From assembly GCA_910577115.1 (NCBI GenBank), contig CAJTMC010000023.1, forward strand, positions 1 through 62,204: a stretch of DNA of 62,204 nt, written 5' to 3'. Source of the DNA: an uncultured Lachnospiraceae bacterium. GTDB lineage: Bacteria > Bacillota > Clostridia > Lachnospirales > Lachnospiraceae. Below the pieces are notes generated by a model. It was not told the DNA's origin and did no database searches. It was given only the letters and a program-made list of their open reading frames with translations. The position numbers were made by a program, and so were the translations under genes. This document shows positions 56,533 to 62,204 of this stretch, piece after piece (the first letter of the stretch is position 1; each line of letters begins with the position of its first letter).

Positions 56533-58809
56533 ATGCATGTATCAAACGAAGTGGCATCCATTTTAAATATGATTTTTTCGTACGCAAAAGATGCACATTA
56601 CGAGTATGTAACGCCGGAGCTGCTGCTCTATATGATTTGCAGAAACAAAGTATTTGCCAAAGCGTTTGCGCGCTGCGGCGGCGATGTGAAACGGCTTGAG
56701 GCCGATTTGAAGGGTTACCTTGAAAATTATATGGAGGAAGATTTCGGGGAAGAGCTTACGCCGGAGCTTTCCGATGCAATGGGCGAGGTGCTTGTGCGTG
56801 CATGGGAATCCGCGCAAAACAGCGGGAAGATGGTGGCGGAGCTGCCGCATATCATTCATGCGGTCTATCAGCTGGACGAAAGCTATGCGGTCTATTATAT
56901 GACAGTGCAGGGCGTGGAGCACGCGCGGCTTTTGCAGGAAATGGCAATCATAGACGGCGAAAAAGGCAGCAGTAGTGTCAGGACGGACGCAGAGCAGGAT
57001 ACTGGGGAATATGAAAAAGAACAGGAAAGCGAACCGCTTTGGCAGCAGTTTGCAGTGTGTATGAATGACGCGCTTGCGGACGTGAACCCGCTGATTGGCA
57101 GGGAGGACGAGCTGGAGCGCACGATGCAGATTTTGTGCCGCAGGGATAAAAACAACCCCATGCATATCGGAGAGCCGGGGGTTGGAAAAACGGCGATTAC
57201 ATATGGACTTGCAAAGCTGATCAATGAAAATCAGGTACCGAAACCTTTGCAGAACGCGCGGATTTTTGCGCTGGATTTGGGAAGCCTTCTTGCAGGCACA
57301 CAGTACCGCGGTGATTTTGAAAAACGCTTTAAGAGTGTAATGGATAGCATTTTGAACGAGGAAAATCCGATTATTTATATTGATGAAATTCATAATATCG
57401 TCGGCGCAGGTGCGGTAGGCGGTGGTTCTTTTGATATTTCGAACATGCTAAAGCCGTATCTTGCAAACGGACATATCCGCTTTATCGGAGCGACGACTTA
57501 TGAAGAATATAAAAAGCATTTTGAGAAAAGCAAAAGCCTTGTGCGGCGGTTCCGAAATATTGACATCAAAGAGCCGTCAGTTTCCGACACGGTGAAGATA
57601 CTTGAGGGGCTGCAAAAGAACTATGAAAGCTACCATGATGTTCAATATGAGGAGGGCGTATTTTTGTATGCCGCCCAAATGGCTTCCAAGTATATCAACG
57701 AGCGTTTCCTTCCGGACAAGGCAATTGATTTGATTGACGAGGCGGGTGCGTACAGGCGGATGCACCCTCTCGACCAAGATAGTCAAACTGTGAACAAAGC
57801 TTTAATTGATGAAATTATCGCAAAGACCTGCAATATTCCAAAGCAGACAGTGGAAAACGACGAAACACAAACGCTTGCAACACTGGAAGAACGAATGCAG
57901 AAGCGGATTTACGGACAAGGCGACGCGCTCTCGCAGGTGGTGAATGCGGTGAAGTTTTCCAGAGCAGGGCTTTTGGAGGAAGGAAAACCGCTTGCAAGCC
58001 TTTTGTTTGTGGGGCCTACGGGTGTTGGAAAGACCGAGATTGCAAGAAGTCTTGCAGATGAGCTTGGTATCAGCTTGGTGCGCTTTGACATGAGTGAGTA
58101 TGAGGAAAAGCATGCCGTAGCCAAGCTGATTGGCGCACCGGCAGGCTATGTCGGGTATGAGGAGGGAGGACTTTTGACCGAGGAGGTCAGAAAGCACCCA
58201 CACTGCGTTCTTCTTTTGGACGAAATTGAGAAAGCGCATCCCGACATTTACAATATATTGCTTCAGATTATGGATTACGCGACACTTACGGACAATCAGG
58301 GGAGAAAGGCGGACTTTCGCAACGTGATTGTAATTATGACTTCCAATGCAGGAGCAAGCCGTATCGGAAAGCATGGAATCGGTTTTAGCGCGCAGGATGT
58401 GAAGGCAGATGTCATTATGGAGGAGGTAAAACGTATCTTCCAGCCCGAATTTCGGAATCGTCTGAATAAGATTGTGGTATTTTGCGCGATGGATGATAAA
58501 ATGGCGGAGCAGATTGTGGAGAAAAAGCTGGGAGAACTGGGAGAGATGCTTGCGAAAAAGAAGGTTTGTTTTACTGCGGATTCTGCGGCGAAAACGCTCG
58601 TTAAGAAGAAGGGAATCAGCACAGAGTTTGGCGCAAGGGAGATTGACCGCGTGATTCAGGGAGGCATCAAGCCGCTTTTGGTGGATGAAATCTTATTCGG
58701 AAAACTCAAAAAGGGCGGAAGCTGCAGGCTTACGGTTTCGGAAGAGGATTTTCGGATTTTATTTGGAGAGGGGCAGGACGAAGAACATGCCGTTATATCG
58801 ATTAAGTGA
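56533..58809 (+). CDS. clpA: ATP-dependent Clp protease ATP-binding subunit ClpA
   Basis: A 758-residue double AAA+ unfoldase. The N-domain (1-145) binds ClpS. D1 carries GEPGVGKTA with IYIDEIHNIVGAG; D2 carries GPTGVGKTE, LLDEIEKAHPDIYN and pore loop GAPAGYVGYEEGG; FGAREIDRVIQ is sensor 2. The middle domain of ClpB/ClpC is absent, so ClpA is the right name rather than ClpC. A ClpP-binding loop (IGF-type) is likely at GKHGIGFSAQ. It pairs with ClpS and Aat in one operon, forming the N-degron pathway. Confidence 0.94.
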   Translation: MHVSNEVASILNMIFSYAKDAHYEYVTPELLLYMICRNKVFAKAFARCGGDVKRLEADLKGYLENYMEEDFGEELTPELSDAMGEVLVRAWESAQNSGKMVAELPHIIHAVYQLDESYAVYYMTVQGVEHARLLQEMAIIDGEKGSSSVRTDAEQDTGEYEKEQESEPLWQQFAVCMNDALADVNPLIGREDELERTMQILCRRDKNNPMHIGEPGVGKTAITYGLAKLINENQVPKPLQNARIFALDLGSLLAGTQYRGDFEKRFKSVMDSILNEENPIIYIDEIHNIVGAGAVGGGSFDISNMLKPYLANGHIRFIGATTYEEYKKHFEKSKSLVRRFRNIDIKEPSVSDTVKILEGLQKNYESYHDVQYEEGVFLYAAQMASKYINERFLPDKAIDLIDEAGAYRRMHPLDQDSQTVNKALIDEIIAKTCNIPKQTVENDETQTLATLEERMQKRIYGQGDALSQVVNAVKFSRAGLLEEGKPLASLLFVGPTGVGKTEIARSLADELGISLVRFDMSEYEEKHAVAKLIGAPAGYVGYEEGGLLTEEVRKHPHCVLLLDEIEKAHPDIYNILLQIMDYATLTDNQGRKADFRNVIVIMTSNAGASRIGKHGIGFSAQDVKADVIMEEVKRIFQPEFRNRLNKIVVFCAMDDKMAEQIVEKKLGELGEMLAKKKVCFTADSAAKTLVKKKGISTEFGAREIDRVIQGGIKPLLVDEILFGKLKKGGSCRLTVSEEDFRILFGEGQDEEHAVISIK

Positions 58810-59437
58810 AAAGGAAGTATATTTTCCAAATCCAACGCTTGCGTGTGAGGACGGACTCTTGGCAGTGGGCGGCGACTTGCGGGTGGAGCGTCTGCTGCTT
58901 GCTTATTCGCATGGCATTTTTCCATGGTATAATCCCGACGACGAGATTCTGTGGTGGTGTCCGCATGAGCGGTTTGTCATTTTCCCGAAGGAAATTCACA
59001 TATCGCGTTCCATGAAAAAATATATGAAGAAACATGAATTTATTATAAAGCTGAATCGCGATTTTGCAGATACCATGCACCGCTGCCGCATAAAGAGAGA
59101 ATTTGATGAAGGCACATGGATTTCAGATGAAATGGAGGAAGCATATGCAGCGCTTCATCGGGCGGGATATGCGATGAGTGTGGAGGCTTTTGAGGACGGT
59201 CAGCTTGCAGGCGGGCTTTACGGGGTGATAATCGGAAGATGCTTTTTTGGAGAAAGCATGTTTTCGGAGAAGGAGAACGGATCAAAGCTGGCGCTCATTG
59301 GATTTGCAAAGATGCTTGCCGAAAAGGAATTTGTGATGATTGACTGCCAGTTTCACACAGAACATTTGGAGAGCATGGGCGGACGCTATATTTCGTGGGA
59401 ATCGTATGAAAGACTTTTGCAGGAAGGAATATTCTAA
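58787..59437 (+). CDS. aat: Leucyl/phenylalanyl-tRNA-protein transferase
   Basis: Start ATG 58787 overlaps clpA by 23 bases; MPLYRLSEKEVYFPNP is the family start and AGGA is eight bases upstream. The 216-residue enzyme adds Leu or Phe from aminoacyl-tRNA to proteins with N-terminal Lys or Arg, marking them for ClpS-ClpAP. Conserved segments are GLLAVGGDLRVERLLLAYSHGIFPWY, WWCPHERFVIFP, GTWISDEMEEAYAALHRAGYAMSVE and GESMFSEKENGSKLAL. The gene overlap indicates coupled translation with clpA. Confidence 0.95.
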   Translation: MPLYRLSEKEVYFPNPTLACEDGLLAVGGDLRVERLLLAYSHGIFPWYNPDDEILWWCPHERFVIFPKEIHISRSMKKYMKKHEFIIKLNRDFADTMHRCRIKREFDEGTWISDEMEEAYAALHRAGYAMSVEAFEDGQLAGGLYGVIIGRCFFGESMFSEKENGSKLALIGFAKMLAEKEFVMIDCQFHTEHLESMGGRYISWESYERLLQEGIF

Positions 59438-59475
59438 AGTAAATTTTCATCAGGTAAATTTGTACAAAAAGACAG

Positions 59476-59505
59476 TTGAGAGAGCAGTATATTTTGGTAT
59501 ATAAT
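59476..59505 (+). promoter_or_regulatory. Promoter of the EAL fusion gene
   Basis: TTGAGA (59476-59481), 18-base spacer, TATAAT (59500-59505), 38 bases before the GTG start. Confidence 0.7.
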
Positions 59506-59543
59506 GAAAAAAATGTTGTGTATAGCAGAAGGGAGAAAATACT

Positions 59544-61295
59544 GTGACACATTTGGAAAAAGCAGTAGAGCTTCAAAAAAACGGATATCACTGTTCGCAG
59601 GCGATTATAGGCGCGTTTGCAAATGAGCTTGGATATAATTTGAAGGATTGCTTTAAGATCAGCACCTGTTTTGGCGGCGGTATGAGAGAAGGCGGAATAT
59701 GCGGTTGCATTACGGCATCTTTTATGGTACTTGGAATGGCATTTGGGTTCTACGATCCGCAGGATAAGGAACTGGAACTGTATGGCAACAAAAAGGCGGA
59801 GGAATTTCTCTCCCTGTTTAAAGAACAAATGGCGGGAGATATTACATGTAAGGCAATTCTTGGACAGGATATCTCAAAGCCTGAGGGGCTGGCAGTTATT
59901 CGCAAAGAGGGGCTTATGCTGAAACTCTGTCCGCGTGCAATGCGGGTGTGCATTGCAATTGTCGAGGAGATGATTGCAGATTATCATACGAGAAAAAATG
60001 ATTTCTCAAAGGTGGATACAGTTGAGACAGATGACCTGACTTCGATTATAAAGCACGCGGATAAACGGCGCAGGTTTACTGGAAGCGTGGCAAAGCTGTT
60101 GGACAGTATGGACAAAAAGGTAGCGTTTATCCAGTTTGATATTAAGCGCTTTAAAATTATCAATGATTTGTATGGGGAAAAGTTTGGCGACGAGGTATTG
60201 TTTTTTATCTCGGAAAAGCTTAAGACGATCTGCAGTGAAAACCAGTTTTTTATGAATGTAAGAGCAGATGTGTTTATCATTGTGACAGAATATGAGACGG
60301 ACGATGAATTGGACGATATTATCACTCGTCTGGAAGAAGACCTTGAAGAGTTCAAGGAAGTAAAGCTGCAGCTGAGCTTTGGTGTGTATACGGTTGAGGA
60401 TCGGGAAATGGAAATCCGCCAAATGGAGGATCGTGCGGCAATGGCAAGAAAGGCTGCAAAGAAGGAAGTCGTCACAAACCGTTTGTTTTATCAGGAGCAG
60501 TTTAAGGAGCTTTTATATACACGTAAATTTATCGAAGAGAACATGAATTCGGCAATTAATGAAAAGCAGTTCAAAATGTATTTGCAGCCAAAGTACAGTA
60601 TTTCGAAGAATAAAATCGTGGGCGCTGAGGCGCTTGTGCGGTGGATTCATCCGCAGAGGGGAATGGTTTACCCCAATGAGTTTATCCCCATTTTTGAAGA
60701 AAATGGCTTTATCCGCATGGTTGATTACTATATTTGGGAGGAGGCATGCCATTTTATTAAAAAGTGTACGGGCTTGGGGATTAAGGATTGTCCTGTGTCC
60801 GTAAATGTGTCAAGGCAGCACCTGAAAGATATGGAGTTTATGCGCGTGCTGGTTGCGTACATAAGAAATAATGCAATTGATAAGTCTCTTTTGGAGCTGG
60901 AAATTACGGAAACGGCAAACGACGAGAAAATCAGCAAGGTGGCAGAGCAGCTCAAGGAAGACGGTTTTACGCTTCTTATGGATGATTTCGGGAGCGGGTA
61001 TTCGTCGCTGAACGTGCTCTTGGAAACACCTTTTGACGTGCTGAAGCTGGACAAAAAGTTTATGGATAACATGATGGCGTCCGACAAGGGAAAGCTGATT
61101 TTGGAGTATGTGGTGGCGATGGCAAAAAAGCTGGAGCTGGAGCTTTTGGCGGAAGGCGTGGAGACAAAAGAGCAGGTGGAGCTTTTATCAAAAATCGGCT
61201 GTGACAGGGTGCAGGGATATTATTATGCAAAGCCGATGCCGCAGGAGGAATTCTTTGAAATGCTTTGCAGGGAAAGGGAAATAGAAAAGGCATAA
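59544..61295 (+). CDS. C_GCAxxG_C_C redox domain fused to degenerate GGDEF and EAL
   Basis: A 583-residue soluble protein. Residues 1-140 are a C_GCAxxG_C_C family domain: HCSQAIIGAF, STCFGGGMREGGICGCITASFMVLG and later single Cys residues, thought to be redox-active or metal-binding. A GGDEF-like domain (about 190-305) has RADVF in place of GGDEF, so it cannot make c-di-GMP. The EAL domain (about 325-580) is intact: GAEALVRW, NVSRQHL, ELEITETAND, LMDDFGSGYSSL, KLDKKF and AEGVE, so it should hydrolyse c-di-GMP. Start GTG 59544 with GGGAG seven bases upstream. No membrane helix: a cytoplasmic redox-controlled phosphodiesterase is suggested. Confidence 0.88.
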   Translation: MTHLEKAVELQKNGYHCSQAIIGAFANELGYNLKDCFKISTCFGGGMREGGICGCITASFMVLGMAFGFYDPQDKELELYGNKKAEEFLSLFKEQMAGDITCKAILGQDISKPEGLAVIRKEGLMLKLCPRAMRVCIAIVEEMIADYHTRKNDFSKVDTVETDDLTSIIKHADKRRRFTGSVAKLLDSMDKKVAFIQFDIKRFKIINDLYGEKFGDEVLFFISEKLKTICSENQFFMNVRADVFIIVTEYETDDELDDIITRLEEDLEEFKEVKLQLSFGVYTVEDREMEIRQMEDRAAMARKAAKKEVVTNRLFYQEQFKELLYTRKFIEENMNSAINEKQFKMYLQPKYSISKNKIVGAEALVRWIHPQRGMVYPNEFIPIFEENGFIRMVDYYIWEEACHFIKKCTGLGIKDCPVSVNVSRQHLKDMEFMRVLVAYIRNNAIDKSLLELEITETANDEKISKVAEQLKEDGFTLLMDDFGSGYSSLNVLLETPFDVLKLDKKFMDNMMASDKGKLILEYVVAMAKKLELELLAEGVETKEQVELLSKIGCDRVQGYYYAKPMPQEEFFEMLCREREIEKA

Positions 61296-61338
61296 CTATT
61301 ATTTTTTGATGCTTTTTTGAAAAAAATAAAAAAGGTAC

Positions 61339-61367
61339 TTGCTTTTTTTGGAAAACTGTTGTATGAT
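61339..61367 (+). promoter_or_regulatory. Promoter of tRNA-Glu
   Basis: TTGCTT (61339-61344), 17-base spacer, TATGAT (61362-61367), placing the start about 43 bases before the tRNA. Confidence 0.65.
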
Positions 61368-61416
61368 TTAATAGTTGTCAGCGCAAAATGGCTGGCTGCT
61401 GTGAAAGAACAGTTAT

Positions 61417-61488
61417 GGCTCGTTGGTCAAGCGGTTAAGACGTCGCCCTCTCACGGCGAAAACAGGGGTTCGATTCCCCTACGAGCTG
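61417..61488 (+). tRNA. tRNA-Glu (anticodon CTC)
   Basis: A 72-base cloverleaf. The acceptor stem GGCTCGT pairs with ACGAGCT (one G-U at the end), the D arm contains GGTCAAGCGGTTAAGA, the anticodon stem TCGCC (61443-61447) pairs with GGCGA, the loop CTCTCAC has anticodon CTC at 61450-61452, and the T arm GGGG-TTCGATT-CCCC is standard. CCA is not encoded. The discriminator base is G. Confidence 0.95.
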
Positions 61489-61522
61489 TTGACTGTTTAA
61501 AACAGCCCAACCCATTGAGAAT

Positions 61523-61565
61523 ACTGCAAATACCGAGTGTCAGGTGTTGCAGTGTTTTTGTTTTG
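61523..61565 (+). terminator. Terminator of the tRNA transcript
   Basis: ACTGCAA (61523-61529) pairs with TTGCAGT (61547-61553), with CC/GG pairing inside, followed by GTTTTTGTTTTG. Confidence 0.75.
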
Positions 61566-61626
61566 TAAGGATAGTTTTGATTTTTTATCGTTTTAGACCG
61601 TTTTAAACCGTCATAAATCAAAAGTT

Positions 61627-61684
61627 TGTGGGTATTTTTGTGGGTACGAGCTGTGGGTATTTTTGTGGGTATACTTTGTGGGTA
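61627..61684 (+). repeat. Direct repeats of TGTGGGTA and a repeat of the tRNA 3' end: attachment-site-like region
   Basis: TGTGGGTATTTTTGTGGGTA occurs perfectly at 61627-61646 and 61652-61671, with one more TGTGGGTA at 61677-61684. Across their junction TACGAGCTGT (61645-61654) repeats the last bases of the tRNA gene (61480-61489). Such repeats beside a tRNA are typical of tyrosine-recombinase attachment sites. Confidence 0.6.
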
Positions 61685-62099
61685 AAATTTAAAGGAATGC
61701 TAATTGATTAATATGTCTGTAACTCATTTTAAGCCTCAAAGAAACGATTTAAAAATTGTTTTGATAAAATATTCAAATGCAATCAAAATATTTGTATATG
61801 GGGATAATATAACTATTTATAAATATAATCATTGTCATAATGATTATAATATTTGTGATAATGGATATATTTATAACAAACAAAATTTCGGTCTTTACTG
61901 AGTTAAATAGCAATATTACTTTCTATTTAGTTTTCGAGAATCAACAAAAAAGGATTTCATTGGTATCATTCCTGTTGTTTAAATACTTTTTTTAATGAAG
62001 AGCAGCAGTGGTAGTTAAATAAACTTCTCGTTTTTATTTCCTTTACCAAATACAATAGTGGTTTTCTCATTCTAATCTACATCATTTCAAAGTCACGAA
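61685..62099. other. AT-rich stretch without convincing genes
   Basis: About 415 bp. A 65-codon frame at 61704-61901 begins with TTG, is rich in Asn, Ile and Tyr and lacks a ribosome binding site, so I do not count it as a gene. Strongly A+T-rich composition suggests foreign or decayed DNA. Confidence 0.5.
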
Positions 62100-62204
62100 C
62101 CACCAGCCCTGCTGGTGGTTTGCTGTTGGCCCTACTGGGCCGATGTTACTTTTCCGCCTAAAGGCGGTCCGGTAAACCATTATCTTGTTACTCTTCCGCC
62201 TAAA
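62100..62204. repeat. Cluster of GC-rich palindromes at the right edge
   Basis: ACCACCAGC-CCT-GCTGGTGGT, then TTGGCCC-TACT-GGGCCGA, then CCGCC-TAAA-GGCGG follow one another. The start of a further copy, GTTACTCTTCCGCCTAAA, repeats GTTACTTTTCCGCCTAAA and is cut by the window end. This compact hairpin array may be a mobile-element end, a recombination site or a repeat family. Confidence 0.6.

Noticed and set aside
56563..57393. 276-codon minus-strand frame opposite clpA
   Set aside because: Antisense of a highly conserved gene; composition is that of a shadow frame.
61317..61568. 83-codon frame across the tRNA
   Set aside because: It covers the tRNA promoter, the tRNA gene and its terminator; its residues are the translation of tRNA sequence.
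61627..61684. CRISPR array
   Set aside because: The repeats are 8-20 bases with almost no spacer and no cas genes; an attachment-site origin fits better.
61704..61901. 65-codon frame downstream of the tRNA
   Set aside because: TTG start, no ribosome binding site, extreme Asn/Ile/Tyr content typical of random AT-rich DNA.

Overview
The window looks like chromosomal DNA of a low-to-moderate GC anaerobic Firmicute, most likely a Lachnospiraceae-type Clostridium. The basis is the mixture of PcrA, YerC, a DUF1836 protein, RlmD, ComFB, YitT, a DUF1703-type AAA/PD-(D/E)XK protein, strong GGAGG ribosome binding sites and TTGACA/TATAAT promoters. The species cannot be named from sequence alone. No phage, CRISPR array, rRNA or complete insertion sequence was found.

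Layout. 0.1-10.1 kb is ordinary housekeeping and envelope DNA: a broken GGDEF gene, a degenerate LytM/M23 protein, YerC, a DUF1836 protein, an L,D-transpeptidase, an orphan solute-binding lipoprotein, PcrA, a small acidic membrane protein and RlmD. 10.5-26.3 kb is a tellurite-resistance-type (Ter) stress island. It holds an HpcH/citrate-lyase-like enzyme, a YceG-like/trypsin fusion protease, a rhomboid protease, YceG, TelA, three TerD proteins and one TerA, a PMCA-like Ca2+ P-type ATPase, a HAD phosphatase, a reverse-strand set (TerD, AIM24, truncated TerD) and a divergent XRE regulator with a visible operator. 26.3-47.5 kb returns to mostly core genes: hisS-aspS-nth, comFB, ahpC with a rearranged AhpF, rarA, DUF434, DUF4291, a DUF1703-type ATPase/nuclease, a Gly/Ser-rich membrane protein with PspA, a DUF2156-GNAT fusion, a DHH phosphoesterase, a hypoxanthine-DNA glycosylase, NUDIX, YitT and PlsC.

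47.86-55.43 kb is the most interesting segment: seven tightly packed same-strand genes encoding a Ser/Thr kinase, a four-helix membrane protein, a coiled-coil protein, a zinc-ribbon/FHA protein, an NrdG-like radical SAM enzyme, a ClpA/B-type AAA+ ATPase and a PP2C phosphatase. Kinase, phosphatase and FHA reader form a complete threonine-phosphorylation switch, and the likely outputs are the AAA+ ATPase and the radical SAM enzyme. The combination recalls the kinase/PP2C/FHA/ClpV control set of type VI secretion, but no secretion genes are present.

55.5-61.5 kb holds a secreted CHAP/NlpC-like protein, a complete bacterial N-degron operon (clpS-clpA-aat), a fusion of a C_GCAxxG_C_C redox domain to degenerate GGDEF and intact EAL domains, and tRNA-Glu(CTC). 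Downstream of the tRNA are an attachment-site-like repeat region, AT-rich DNA without a convincing gene, and a cluster of GC-rich palindromes running off the right edge.
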